Source: an uncultured Dorea sp. | Lineage (GTDB): Bacteria; Bacillota; Clostridia; Lachnospirales; Lachnospiraceae | Assembly: GCA_900550865.1 (NCBI GenBank) | Contig: URTM01000025.1 | Span: 1-40,791, forward strand | Direction of reading: 5' to 3' | Length of the DNA: 40,791 nt | In this document: positions 1-8,421 of the stretch, in pieces | Numbering within the stretch: position 1 is the stretch's first letter | Layout: the number at the start of each line of letters is the position of its first letter | Position numbers and translations under genes: made by a program | The notes under the pieces: generated by a model | Told to the model about the DNA's origin: nothing | What the model saw: only the letters and a program-made list of their open reading frames with translations | The model's database searches: none

Positions 1-85
1 TGTAAGCTTTATTTCTTTTTAATTTTCCTGTACCTGTCTTTTTGAAGCGCTTTGCAGCTGCTCTATTAGTTTTAATTTTTGGCAT
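1..85 (-). CDS. rpmI: 50S ribosomal protein L35, 3' end outside window
   Basis: The minus strand from the ATG at 85 reads MPKIKTNRAAAKRFKKTG and onward, which is the canonical start of bacterial L35. The remaining residues run off the left edge of the window. L35 is a small basic protein of the large ribosomal subunit. A GGAGGAG ribosome binding site lies just upstream (87-97). The gene follows infC by 32 bases, the usual infC-rpmI-rplT order, so rplT should lie immediately outside the window. Identity is certain; only the length cannot be seen. Confidence 0.97.
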   Translation of the reverse strand, partial: MPKIKTNRAAAKRFKKTGTGKLKRNKAY

Positions 86-117
86 GATATGCTCCTCCTT
101 CAACTTGTATTGTATTT

Positions 118-624
118 TTAACGTTTTTCAGTTAAAACCATGCTCATGCTTCTGCCTTCCATCTTAGCCGGCTTTTCAATGACTGCGATATCACCAAGCA
201 TCTGAGCGAAATCGTCCAGAATGTGTTTGCTCTGCTGAACATGTGCCATCTCACGGCCTCTGAAACGCAGTGTAACCTTTACTTTGTTACCTTTGCTGAT
301 GAACTTCTTAGCATTATTCACTTTGGTATTAAGATCATTCGTCTCAATATTTGGTGAAAGACGCACTTCTTTTACTTCAACGGTCTTCTGCTTCTTTTTA
401 GCCTCTTTTTCCTTTCTTGCAAGTTCATATCTGTACTTACCGTAATCGATAATCTTGCAAACAGGTGGCTGAGCCTTTGGAGCAATCTTTACAAGATCCA
501 GATCTGCTTCCTGAGCAAGCTTCATAGCTTCCTTCGTACTCATGATACCTAACTGATCTCCGTTCTCTCCAATCACTCGAATTTCTTTGTCTCTAATCTG
601 CCCGTTAATCATTAAATCGCTAAT
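118..624 (-). CDS. infC: Translation initiation factor IF-3, AUU start
   Basis: This is IF-3, which binds the 30S subunit, monitors start-codon and initiator-tRNA pairing and prevents premature 50S joining. From the first ATG (612) the protein is 164 residues. The N-domain holds IRDKEIRVIGENGDQLGIM and the C-domain holds VTLRFRGREMAH, both family hallmarks. I place the start four codons upstream at an ATT (622-624): it lies 8 bases after a perfect GGAGGT (633-638), while the ATG is 20 bases away. An AUU start is the known basis of IF-3 autoregulation in other bacteria. The gene heads the infC-rpmI operon and is preceded by a long structured leader. Confidence 0.95.
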   Translation of the reverse strand: MSDLMINGQIRDKEIRVIGENGDQLGIMSTKEAMKLAQEADLDLVKIAPKAQPPVCKIIDYGKYRYELARKEKEAKKKQKTVEVKEVRLSPNIETNDLNTKVNNAKKFISKGNKVKVTLRFRGREMAHVQQSKHILDDFAQMLGDIAVIEKPAKMEGRSMSMVLTEKR

Positions 625-800
625 TGTCGTGCACCTCCATCATAAAATAAAAATAAGTGAATAGTTCGAGACTATCCACTTGCATATCTGTATCATAAGA
701 TCTATAATCAAATCTGTATATACTCAATATCAAACCATTAGTCACCCGATTGTGCTAAGGTGAGAGTGGATACTCTACTTTCTTTTTTTGCCTTACGCAA
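625..800 (-). promoter_or_regulatory. infC operon leader with terminator/antiterminator pair (L20-leader-like)
   Basis: The minus strand upstream of infC forms an 11-pair hairpin (arms 671-681 and 655-665, one G-U) followed by a T-rich tract (641-654), which looks like an intrinsic terminator placed before the start codon. Further upstream, TATCCACT (765-772) is exactly complementary to AGTGGATA in the 5' arm of that hairpin (673-680), so an alternative antiterminator pairing is possible. This is the logic of the ribosomal-protein L20 leaders that control infC-rpmI-rplT in Firmicutes. L20 as the ligand is inferred from operon identity. Confidence 0.7.
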
Positions 801-805
801 CATAT

Positions 806-834
806 AATTTATCACATTGTTTCTTTTATGTCAA
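806..834 (-). promoter_or_regulatory. Promoter of the infC operon
   Basis: On the minus strand a perfect -35 TTGACA (829-834) is followed after 17 bases by TAAATT (806-811), giving a start near 799 and a leader of about 175 bases. Confidence 0.65.
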
Positions 835-924
835 CTGTTTTTTCTCACTTTTTCAGATTTTTAATCTACACCTTTTCAATCTACAGAACCTGCCACCGGC
901 AGCTCATTCTGAATATCTCACCCT

Positions 925-1590
925 TTATTCCACGATCCAGCTTTCCAGATCCTGTGCCCCGGCATACTCTTCCAGATATTTTCTGCCGTATTCCAGTGCC
1001 TTTTCCAGATCATTATTTCCCGAAAACGAATAGATCAATGTCAATACTTCTGTTGCGTTCTCTGTGATCATTGCCCGCTCCGAATCGCTGGTTGAACTTC
1101 CAATGGCTCCATCTTTGTCTGCAAGCACCGGAAGTGCATCGATCTTAATCTCGTCTTTTCCGATTCCCTTGTAAGTCTCACCTTCCTGCCCGATCCGGAA
1201 TACCAGTTCTTCTGAGATCTGAGATACGTCATAAGATCCAACCGAAAATCCCGATTCGATTGAGATCAGGTTATTGGCATCTACAACCGTATTAACCTCA
1301 TACAGCCCTTTGCCCTGTCCGATCCGGCGGATCAGCGCCTCTGATGACACACGGTATCTGCTCGGGTCTTTTCCAAATGCTTTGTAGGCTGCTCTGGATT
1401 CTTTTACATTCGGAATCTCATTGATCCCATAGTCAAAGATAGCATCTCTTGTCTTTTTGAAAATGTCTTTCTTCAGATATTTCCACAGTTCTTCGTTCTT
1501 TTTTTCTACTTTCACCCGGTACTGCAGACATCCCACTCTGGTATCCGGCCAGATTTCTTTCATTGTTTTATCAATTGTCAGATGTTTCAT
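925..1590 (-). CDS. B3/4 domain protein (PheT editing-domain relative)
   Basis: This 221-residue protein resembles the free-standing B3/4 domain, the part of phenylalanyl-tRNA synthetase beta that clears mischarged Tyr-tRNA. Features seen are the segment KAFGKDPSRYRVSSEALIRR, the run VVDANNLISIESGFSVGSYD and a late GAIGSSTSDSERAMITENAT stretch, all typical of the domain. There is no synthetase core, so it may be a trans-editing factor or a related amino-acid-binding protein; the substrate cannot be read. The start is supported by AGGAGAG upstream. It is transcribed toward the infC promoter and appears to be a single-gene unit. Confidence 0.85.
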   Translation of the reverse strand: MKHLTIDKTMKEIWPDTRVGCLQYRVKVEKKNEELWKYLKKDIFKKTRDAIFDYGINEIPNVKESRAAYKAFGKDPSRYRVSSEALIRRIGQGKGLYEVNTVVDANNLISIESGFSVGSYDVSQISEELVFRIGQEGETYKGIGKDEIKIDALPVLADKDGAIGSSTSDSERAMITENATEVLTLIYSFSGNNDLEKALEYGRKYLEEYAGAQDLESWIVE

Positions 1591-1659
1591 ATATATCGCT
1601 CTCCTGTATTATAAAGTATCGAATCATCGTTCGGGCAAACCGTAAGAAATGTGCTTTGA

Positions 1660-1815
1660 GAATTTCCCGCATAAACTATGAGAAACACGCTCCGCGAGTT
1701 TCTCAAGTTATCGCGGCAGTCGCCAAGGTCTTGTGCAAGCACAGACTTTGGCTCGTTGCTCGCGTAAATATAAGAAAAGATGACAATCTGCCCGTAAGCT
1801 TCTTGTCATCTTTGA
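1660..1815. repeat. Highly structured intergenic element with three hairpins
   Basis: Three consecutive inverted repeats are visible. First is GAGAAAC/GTTTCTC near 1680-1706. Second is a long imperfect stem around CCAAGGTCTTGTGC and GCACAGACTTTGG (about 1712-1753) with further partial pairing outside it. Third is a perfect 11-base pair AAAGATGACAA (1776-1786) with TTGTCATCTTT (1803-1813). On the minus strand the last is followed by TTTTCTTA, so it can terminate transcription coming from the small gene at 1939. The segment has the look of a dispersed palindromic element; a 61-codon open frame across it is probably incidental. Confidence 0.5.
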
Positions 1816-1867
1816 CTCTTCTTTATGCTGCTTTTGTTCTATTTCACAGTATATTAAGCATGCTTTT

Positions 1868-1939
1868 CTAGGCGAAAAGACTTGTTGCTCCATATATTGC
1901 TACTACTGCAACGATTCCCCATCCGATGATACTTAACAT
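1868..1939 (-). CDS. 23-residue hydrophobic peptide (candidate small membrane protein)
   Basis: A short open frame on the minus strand encodes 23 residues beginning MLSIIGWGIVAVV and ending SLFA. It is almost entirely hydrophobic, enough for one membrane-spanning helix with no charged residue. A perfect GGAGGT (1947-1952) sits 7 bases before the ATG, and a consensus-like promoter lies further upstream at 1985-2013. A terminator-like hairpin follows at 1776-1813. I do not recognise the peptide. It could be a small membrane regulator, a sporulation-type micropeptide or a type I toxin-like peptide. The signals around it argue for real expression. Confidence 0.6.
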   Translation of the reverse strand: MLSIIGWGIVAVVAIYGATSLFA

Positions 1940-1984
1940 ACTCTACACCTCCTCAGGATGATTTATTTCTCTCTTTCTGATTTC

Positions 1985-2013
1985 AGTATAGAGCATAATT
2001 ATGCATTTGTTAA
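1985..2013 (-). promoter_or_regulatory. Promoter of the 23-residue peptide gene
   Basis: Minus strand TTAACA (2008-2013), 17-base spacer, TATACT (1985-1990). Each box matches the sigma-A consensus at five of six positions. Confidence 0.65.
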
Positions 2014-2061
2014 ATGAAGCTTTTGCATGTTACTATTAGTATTCTTAATATTTCTATGTGT

Positions 2062-2925
2062 CTATCTGTGATCTGCCATGCATACAATGGCGATCATTCC
2101 AGAGCCTGTATGACCTCCGAGCACAGAGCCGAGATTGTTCATCACGACATTGGTCACACCCATTTTTTTATGGACGAGTTCTGCAACATAAGCCGCATCT
2201 TCCGGACAATTGCCATGCGGGATCATCACCATATCCGGCATCTTTCCTTCGCATGCTTCGACCGCCATATCCACGATCTTATTCATGCCCTTCTTTCTGC
2301 CCCGCTCTTTCCTGATAATCTGAAGCTTTCCTTCATTATCCAGACAAATGATCGGTTTGATCTGTACCATTGTTCCGATCACCGCTGCCGTCTTCGAGAT
2401 ACGTCCGCCTTTCTGCAGATGGTTCAGGTCTTCTACCATAAAGAAATGGCAGACTTTTAATTTATTCTCTTCTACCCACTGTGCAACTTCTTCCAGGCTC
2501 TTGCCTTCTTTCTGAAGTTCCAGTGCCTTATAATCAAGCAGACCTTCTCCCATGCTTGCGCAGAGTGTATCGATCACAACAATCTTTCTCTCCGGATATT
2601 TTTCGCGCAGATCCTCCGCTGCTATACACATACTGTTATATGTACCACTAAGTCCTGATGTAAAGCTCAGATGCAAAATATCTTTTCCGCTTTTCAGGAT
2701 TGGTTCCAGAATATCTATTGCAGTCTGTGGGCTTGGCTGTGAAGTCACTGCCATCTCTCCGGCCTCTAACATACCATAGAATTTTTCTGCTGTCAGATCA
2801 TACATATCACGGTAAGTCTTTCCACCGATCGTACAGTTCAGCGGGACTACCGGTATCTCTCTTTCCCACACCCAGTCTTTTGGCAGATCAGATGTACTGT
2901 TGATCGTTATTACATATTCACTCAT
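2062..2925 (-). CDS. DegV family fatty-acid-binding protein
   Basis: This is a 287-residue DegV-family protein. In Firmicutes these bind a fatty acid and present it to the FakA kinase (FakB role), feeding exogenous fatty acids into phospholipid synthesis. The N-terminus VITINSTSDLPKDW is the DegV nucleophile-like loop, and TSQPSPQ plus HLSFTSGLSGTYNS are the ligand-contacting motifs. The C-terminal GGRISKTAA segment is also typical, and length is normal. GGAGGTTT precedes the ATG. No fakA is adjacent; the nearest genes are a MATE pump upstream and the peptide gene downstream. Which fatty acid is bound cannot be told. Confidence 0.93.
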   Translation of the reverse strand: MSEYVITINSTSDLPKDWVWEREIPVVPLNCTIGGKTYRDMYDLTAEKFYGMLEAGEMAVTSQPSPQTAIDILEPILKSGKDILHLSFTSGLSGTYNSMCIAAEDLREKYPERKIVVIDTLCASMGEGLLDYKALELQKEGKSLEEVAQWVEENKLKVCHFFMVEDLNHLQKGGRISKTAAVIGTMVQIKPIICLDNEGKLQIIRKERGRKKGMNKIVDMAVEACEGKMPDMVMIPHGNCPEDAAYVAELVHKKMGVTNVVMNNLGSVLGGHTGSGMIAIVCMADHR

Positions 2926-2971
2926 ATCGGAAACCTCCTCATCCTCAAGTCCCTTTCATCTTACCATTGTC

Positions 2972-4321
2972 TTACATATTACGCAAAACTTTTTTCATAG
3001 TAATGACGAATACGACACTTGTTGTCAGGACCGATATCACATCTGCGATCGGTTCTGCACGGTAGACTCCCATCACACCCATGAATTTTGGCAGGATGAT
3101 CGCAAACGGGATCAACAGGATGATTTTTCTCAAAAGCGCAATGAATAACGATACCTTTGCCTGCCCAAGCGAAATGAATGATGTCTGGCACGCACACTGG
3201 ATTCCAAAGATGGATATTCCAAGGAAATATACCGGCATAACCTTGCACGTCAGTTCCAGAAGTTCCTTATTATCCGTAAACAGACCTGTATATATCTGCG
3301 GTGCAAAGATTGCCACACCTGCAAGCAGCAGTGTTCCTGTCAGACAGACCAGGATCATTCTTTTCATCGTTGCTTTCACACGTTCCTTATTCCCTGCACC
3401 ATAATTATAGCTGATGATCGGCTGGATACCCTGTGTGATACCCTGTACCGGGATCGTGATCAGCTGCATGATACTCATCAGGATCGACATGGATCCCACA
3501 TACAGATCACCGCCATATCTCTGCAGTCCCGTATTCAGTGTGATCGTCACCAGACTTTCCGTACTCTGCATAATAAATGGTGAGATTCCAAGTCCTGCGA
3601 TCATCTTGATCACATCTTTTTTCAAATGCATATTTTTCAGTGTCAGACGCATCACACTTTTTTCCGAAGTCAGGAAACGTACCACCCATGCCGCACTGAC
3701 CGCCTGCGACAGGATCGTTGCAACCGCAGCTCCCCGCACACCCATGTGCAGCACGAAGATGAATACCGGATCCAGACAGATATTTAAGACCGCTCCGATC
3801 AGGACAGATAACATCGCAATCTTCGCCTCTCCCTGTCCACTGATATAAGCATTCAGTCCCAGTGCAAGCTGCACGAAGATCGTTCCGATCAGATAGATCG
3901 ATATGTAATCTCTTGCATAGACGATCGTTGCATCACTGGCTCCAAATGCATACAGAACCGGTGTCTTGAATATCGAAAAGAACGCCGTCAGGATCACCGA
4001 AAAGAGCACCAGAAGTCCTGCTGAATTTCCAAGGATCTCTTCTGCTCTCTGTCTGTTCTGCTTTCCCAGCTGGATCGAAGCAAGCGGTGCCCCGCCCATT
4101 CCCGCAAATGCACTGAATGCCGAGATCATCGTCAGGATTGGAAATGTAACCCCGACGCCGGTCAGTGCCACATCTCCATATCCCGGAATATGACCAATAT
4201 ACATTCTGTCTACTATATTATAAAGCACATTGATAAGCTGTGCCGCCACAGAAGGGACCGCCAGTGAAAACATCAGTTTTCCCAGCGGTGCACTTCCAAG
4301 TCTTTCGTCTCTGTGATTCAT
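2972..4321 (-). CDS. MATE family efflux transporter
   Basis: A 449-residue multidrug and toxin extrusion protein with about twelve membrane helices in two pseudo-symmetric halves. It opens with GKLMFSLAVPSVAAQLINVL and the VDRMYIGHI stretch characteristic of MATE helix 1-2, and carries GMGGAPLASIQLG and QGIQPIISYNYGAGN in the equivalent places of each half. Such pumps export cationic drugs or metabolites using a sodium or proton gradient. The protein is full length. The ribosome binding site is weak (AAAGG, about 13 bases before the ATG). Substrate cannot be inferred. Confidence 0.93.
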   Translation of the reverse strand: MNHRDERLGSAPLGKLMFSLAVPSVAAQLINVLYNIVDRMYIGHIPGYGDVALTGVGVTFPILTMISAFSAFAGMGGAPLASIQLGKQNRQRAEEILGNSAGLLVLFSVILTAFFSIFKTPVLYAFGASDATIVYARDYISIYLIGTIFVQLALGLNAYISGQGEAKIAMLSVLIGAVLNICLDPVFIFVLHMGVRGAAVATILSQAVSAAWVVRFLTSEKSVMRLTLKNMHLKKDVIKMIAGLGISPFIMQSTESLVTITLNTGLQRYGGDLYVGSMSILMSIMQLITIPVQGITQGIQPIISYNYGAGNKERVKATMKRMILVCLTGTLLLAGVAIFAPQIYTGLFTDNKELLELTCKVMPVYFLGISIFGIQCACQTSFISLGQAKVSLFIALLRKIILLIPFAIILPKFMGVMGVYRAEPIADVISVLTTSVVFVITMKKVLRNM

Positions 4322-4482
4322 TTGTATCGCTGCCTTTCTCTCGCATATCTTTCTTTTGTATGCCTGTTCTCTTATACACTTACTTTAGTAAAAAATATTA
4401 TATCATTTTCTTGTTCTTGTGTACACGTTCATTTTTGCTCATTCTTCTTGTATATTTAGAATTATTTTTTCTACATACAGCA

Positions 4483-5847
4483 CTATTTCAGGCTCACACG
4501 CAGATAACTTCTTCCGGAAAGTGTCTTATTAAAACAGATGCTGCACACCACCAGTACACCCCCCAGTACGAATCCCCACCAGTTAAATAACGCCGTCAAT
4601 ACCAGCAGTGCCAGACGCATGAATTTCAACGCATAACCAAGTTCGAAATTCGGCTGCGTATAATTGGCAACCGCCACGAAAGCCATATAAAGCATGACTT
4701 CCGAATTAAACCAGCCCGATGCCACCGAGAATTCTCCCATGACCAGACCGGCGATCACGCTGAGAGGCGTGCTTAACATGCTCGGCGTATTCAGAGCCGC
4801 CAGACGCAGGCCGTCGATTGCCACCTCCAGCATCAGAAGCTGATAGATCAGTGGGATATTCACCGTATCTTTCACCGCTACAAAGGCAAATACTTTCGGC
4901 AGCCAGTTCAGATTCTGCATAAAAAGCAGGAACACCGGTGTCAGAAATATCGTCATCAAATTGATCAGTGTTCTGGATATCTTCAGATAGACGCTGGTTA
5001 AGGTCGGGAAATAATAGTCATTTGCCTCCTCGATCATGTCGAATATCGATGTCGGAAGTATCATCGCCGACGGTGAATTGTCTACCAGGATCACCACTTT
5101 TCCTTCCAGAAGACACGCCGACGCCGTGTCTGGGCGTTCGGTAAATTTAAACTTTGGAAATGGATTGTACCATTTCCGTCTGAACAGGCATTCCGCCAGA
5201 CTCTGCTGATTCATCCGCAGATCATCGGTGTCTATGCTCTGGATCTTATCACGCACATTTTTCAACAGTTCCTTATCCACCCGGTCGCCCATATAGCAGA
5301 GTGCCACATCAGTCCTGGAACTGTCCCCCACTTCCGTCATCTCCATGATCAGCGCCGGATGACGGATTCTTCTTCTCATCATTGCCGTATTATATACAAG
5401 CGTCTCCACGAACCCGTCTCTGGATCCCCTGAGTGACTTATCTTTATCCGGCTCTTCCACACTTCTTGCCGGATATGTCCTGCAGTCGATCACAATACAC
5501 GCCCGGTATCCGTCAATGAATACGCACGTTTCTCCCGACAACAAACTCTTCAATATCTGATCAAAATCAAACATCACTTCTACTTCAACGTACGGAATAC
5601 ATGCATTTGCAAATTCCCATACATCCTCCGGCAGATCTTCTGCTTTCACCTTCAGAAGTGCATCCATGATCTTCAACATCGTCTCTTCGCTCGTAAAACC
5701 ATTTACAAAATAAAAAGAAGAAACTCTCCCGCCGATCAGCAGATCCCTCTGAATGAGGTCAAAGCTTTCCCGGATCGGGAGTGTTTCATTCATATATGCT
5801 ACATTTTCTTCTCTTGTCTTAAAAACCGGAATTTCCTGGCGCGTCAT
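4483..5847 (-). CDS. GerA-family spore germination protein (A subunit type)
   Basis: The protein is about 454 residues from the ATG at 5847, chosen because GAGGT lies 9 bases upstream; an in-frame ATG at 5871 has no such site. The soluble N-terminal half includes DLIQRDLLIGGR, RSVEEPDKDKSLRGSRDGF and SRTDVALCYM. The C-terminal half carries several membrane helices with LLEGKVVILVDNSPSAMILP and FEDANDYYFPT-like sequence, all hallmarks of the germinant receptor A subunit. These sit in the spore inner membrane and help sense nutrients. No B or C subunit gene is adjacent, so it is an orphan here or works with subunits encoded elsewhere. Confidence 0.9.
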   Translation of the reverse strand: MTRQEIPVFKTREENVAYMNETLPIRESFDLIQRDLLIGGRVSSFYFVNGFTSEETMLKIMDALLKVKAEDLPEDVWEFANACIPYVEVEVMFDFDQILKSLLSGETCVFIDGYRACIVIDCRTYPARSVEEPDKDKSLRGSRDGFVETLVYNTAMMRRRIRHPALIMEMTEVGDSSRTDVALCYMGDRVDKELLKNVRDKIQSIDTDDLRMNQQSLAECLFRRKWYNPFPKFKFTERPDTASACLLEGKVVILVDNSPSAMILPTSIFDMIEEANDYYFPTLTSVYLKISRTLINLMTIFLTPVFLLFMQNLNWLPKVFAFVAVKDTVNIPLIYQLLMLEVAIDGLRLAALNTPSMLSTPLSVIAGLVMGEFSVASGWFNSEVMLYMAFVAVANYTQPNFELGYALKFMRLALLVLTALFNWWGFVLGGVLVVCSICFNKTLSGRSYLRVSLK

Positions 5848-5992
5848 GCTCTTACCACCTCTTACATACATAGACTATACATTCCAGTATGCCCCGAGGG
5901 GTCAATTTTATACAGGGCAGCAGCTTTCCTGTATCTCGCGCTTCCTTCTCTGCGCATCTGCACATCAGATTTTCCATTTCTGTCGTATCCGG

Positions 5993-6508
5993 TTATTTTG
6001 TCGTACTGCCGAATCCACCGTTACGGACTTCTTCTACCTCATCATCTACCGTGATTCCGTATTCCATGAAGATTCCCTGCATGAATCCTGTTCCTGCCGG
6101 AATCTCTACGGTTTTTCCTTCATTTGTATCATTTGTGATTTTGGCAAAAATGTGTCCTTCGTTATCTGAATAATAGTAATCGCTGTCAATGATTCCTACT
6201 GTATTATTCAGCTGCAGGCGGAACTTGAATCCAAGCCCGCTTCTCGGATAGCACTGAAGTACCCAGTTATCTTCCATCTTCGCACGGATCCCTGTCGGAA
6301 TCTTTGCAGTCTCACCCGGTTTCAAGGTAATCGCCGCCGGCGCATAAAAATCGTATCCTGCAGATCCTTTTGTCGCGCGTTTTGGAAGTTTCAATGCATC
6401 ATATACATTCTGGATATCTTCGTCAGATGCCTGTCCGACAGCGTCCAGATAACCTTCTTTAAACTGTTCAAAGCTTACTTTTTCAAATTTTGCAATTCTT
6501 TTTGCCAT
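5993..6508 (-). CDS. dut: dUTP diphosphatase (trimeric dUTPase family)
   Basis: The enzyme hydrolyses dUTP to dUMP and pyrophosphate, keeping uracil out of DNA and supplying thymidylate synthesis. From the ATG at 6508 it is 171 residues. The conserved dUTPase motifs are visible: GSAGYDFYA, PRSGLGFK, GIIDSDYYYSDNEG, FMQGIF and the C-terminal glycine-rich arm RNGGFGSTTK. An N-terminal extension of about 50 residues precedes motif 1, which is seen in some Clostridia. The start is decided by AGAGGA 10 bases upstream; the ATG at 6544 lacks a site. The gene is separated from the transporter upstream by a terminator. Confidence 0.92.
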   Translation of the reverse strand: MAKRIAKFEKVSFEQFKEGYLDAVGQASDEDIQNVYDALKLPKRATKGSAGYDFYAPAAITLKPGETAKIPTGIRAKMEDNWVLQCYPRSGLGFKFRLQLNNTVGIIDSDYYYSDNEGHIFAKITNDTNEGKTVEIPAGTGFMQGIFMEYGITVDDEVEEVRNGGFGSTTK

Positions 6509-6594
6509 GTGTATATATCCTCTTTTCTTTTTATTTTCTTTCATCTTGTAATAGTAGAGCTCCGGATTTCATTATACCCAGAGTATAATGCCCC

Positions 6595-6627
6595 AAAAAA
6601 GCACAGCCTATAAAGCTGTGCTTTTTT
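6595..6627 (-). terminator. Terminator of the trpXYZ operon
   Basis: Inverted repeat GCACAGC (6601-6607) and GCTGTGC (6615-6621), flanked by six A and six T residues, lies 25 bases after the trpZ stop. It is symmetrical and could act in both directions. Confidence 0.9.
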
Positions 6628-6652
6628 ACCGGCGTATCCAGTATAACATCTT

Positions 6653-7426
6653 TTAGTTGCCACACTCAATACTGATTTCATTAAATAATGTCAGGATGTC
6701 ATCTACCGACATCTTGTCTTTTTCTTCGCCTTTTTTATCCAGGATCGTATTTCCCTGATGCATCATCACCAGACGGTTGCCGTATTCGACCGCATATCTT
6801 AAGTTATGTGTAACCATGATCGTCGTGAGATTCTTCTCTTTTACGATCTTGTCCGTCAGTTCCATGATCAGTTCTGCCGTCTTCGGATCCAGTGCTGCCG
6901 TATGCTCATCCAGGATCAGGAACTCGATCGGTGTCATGGTTGACATCAGAAGAGCCATCGCCTGGCGCTGTCCTCCGGATAAGGCACCGACTTTGACATC
7001 CATCTTATCTTCCAGTCCAAGTCCGAGCTGGCTTAACTGCTCTCTGTAATACTCGATCCTTGCCTTATTCGTTCCTCTGGAAAGACCAAATACCTTTCCT
7101 TTATTGTCCGCCAGAGACATATTTTCCAGGATAGTCATGGTCGGGCAAGTTCCCATTGCCGGGTTCTGATAGACGCGCCCGATTCTTTCATTTCTCTTAT
7201 ATTCTTTCTGTTTTGTGATATCCGATCCGTTGATCAGGATCTGTCCACCCTCTATCGGAATACTTCCACAGATGATATTCAACATCGATGTCTTTCCGGA
7301 ACCATTACTTCCCACAACAGATACGAATTCCCCTTTGTCGATCGTCAGGTTGAAGTCCTGGAACAGGCACATCTCATTTACGGTTCCCGGGTTATAATAT
7401 TTATGAATTCCTTTTAACTCAAGCAT
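6653..7426 (-). CDS. trpZ: ABC transporter ATP-binding protein, TrpZ-like
   Basis: A 257-residue ABC ATPase with Walker A GSNGSGKTS, signature LSGGQRQAM, Walker B FLILDEHTAALD and H-loop TIMVTHNLRYA. It belongs to the ATPase type paired with the COG2984/COG4120 substrate-binding and permease proteins. Its start overlaps the end of the permease gene by 8 bases, indicating translational coupling in one operon. The upstream T-box with a UGG specifier argues that the cargo is tryptophan or a precursor, as proposed for trpXYZ systems. That assignment rests on the specifier and gene order, not on the ATPase itself. Confidence 0.85.
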   Translation of the reverse strand: MLELKGIHKYYNPGTVNEMCLFQDFNLTIDKGEFVSVVGSNGSGKTSMLNIICGSIPIEGGQILINGSDITKQKEYKRNERIGRVYQNPAMGTCPTMTILENMSLADNKGKVFGLSRGTNKARIEYYREQLSQLGLGLEDKMDVKVGALSGGQRQAMALLMSTMTPIEFLILDEHTAALDPKTAELIMELTDKIVKEKNLTTIMVTHNLRYAVEYGNRLVMMHQGNTILDKKGEEKDKMSVDDILTLFNEISIECGN

Positions 7427-8321
7427 TAGTGTTCACCTTCTTCTTTCTGTCCATACTGATGATAAGTACAACCAGGAACAGGACTGCTGTTACCAGTTTC
7501 ATTGCCTGCGGATCGAAATTGCGGAGTGCGATCGCAACGCATGCCTTGTAAATGATCGATCCGATCAAAACTGCTGTCGTCGTGCGAAGCAGTGTCAGCT
7601 TACGGAAAATACTGGTTCCGATAATGACACTGGCAAGTCCGATGACCATGGCTCCAGTTCCCATAGAGATTTCAAATACTCTCTCTTCCTGTGCAAATAC
7701 ACATCCGGCCAGTGCTACCAGACCATTTGAAATTGCAAGTCCGAGGATCTTGATATTTCCTTTGTCTTTTGCGAGAGACACAACCAGTACGTCATTATCA
7801 CCAACGGCTCTTAACAAGAATCCGGACTTTGTATTCAGGTAAAGATCCAACAGGACTTTACAGATCACTGCGAGCACCAGAATGATGATCAGTGTCGCGT
7901 ACGGTGCAAGCGCATCTGGAATGATCTTATCCATCAGATTATTATTGAAAATAGTCTTCTGCGAGAATAATGGAACATTTGCTGTTCCCGCTATGTACAG
8001 ATTGATCGTCCACAGTGCTGTCATCATAATGATTCCCGAAAGAAGATCTCTGACTTTGCACTTTACATGGATCAGTCCGGTGCAGATTCCTGCAACTGCT
8101 CCTGCCAGAAATGAAAGGATCAGTGTGATGTATGGATTCATTCCTCTTGTAAGAAGGGCAGCTGTGATTGCTGCCCCCAGAGGAAAACTTCCATCCACCG
8201 TAAGATCCGGAAAGTCTAATATTTTATATGTGATATAAATCCCCAATGCCAGGATTCCATAGATCAGACCCTGTTCTAATATCGATGTGATGAAACTCAT
8301 GAAAAATGCCTCCCAATCCAA
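7419..8321 (-). CDS. trpY: ABC transporter permease, TrpY-like
   Basis: A 300-residue membrane protein with about eight to nine helices. It begins MDWEAFFMSFITSILEQGL and contains YITYKILDFPDLTVDGSFPL, a stretch characteristic of the COG4120 permease family that accompanies COG2984 binding proteins. The middle operon gene, it is separated from trpX by a palindromic repeat at 8323-8421 and overlaps trpZ by 8 bases. Despite the repeat, all three genes should be transcribed from the T-box promoter. Its predicted role is to form the channel for tryptophan uptake. Confidence 0.86.
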   Translation of the reverse strand: MDWEAFFMSFITSILEQGLIYGILALGIYITYKILDFPDLTVDGSFPLGAAITAALLTRGMNPYITLILSFLAGAVAGICTGLIHVKCKVRDLLSGIIMMTALWTINLYIAGTANVPLFSQKTIFNNNLMDKIIPDALAPYATLIIILVLAVICKVLLDLYLNTKSGFLLRAVGDNDVLVVSLAKDKGNIKILGLAISNGLVALAGCVFAQEERVFEISMGTGAMVIGLASVIIGTSIFRKLTLLRTTTAVLIGSIIYKACVAIALRNFDPQAMKLVTAVLFLVVLIISMDRKKKVNTNA

Positions 8322-8322
8322 T

Positions 8323-8421
8323 GGGGACGGGAATTAGTGGCTCTTTCCCTGTCCCTATTGGTCACTATTATTTTTTTATTATCCACAGGGGACAGAGAAA
8401 AAGCCACTAATTCCCGTCCCC
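8323..8421. repeat. Long imperfect palindrome (MITE/REP-like) between trpX and trpY
   Basis: Left arm 8323-8361 begins GGGGACGGGAATTAGTGG. Right arm 8383-8421 is its near-perfect reverse complement, leaving a 21-base AT-rich loop. The arms differ by a few transitions and a 1-base shift. The right arm supplies the last four codons and the stop codon of trpX. A second right-arm-like copy lies at 11465-11497, so this is a dispersed repeat. Confidence 0.85.

Noticed and set aside
1708..1893. 61-codon minus-strand frame with basic Arg/Cys-rich end
   Set aside because: It overlaps the real small peptide gene and runs through the hairpin element, with no ribosome binding site. It is probably an incidental frame in a repeat.
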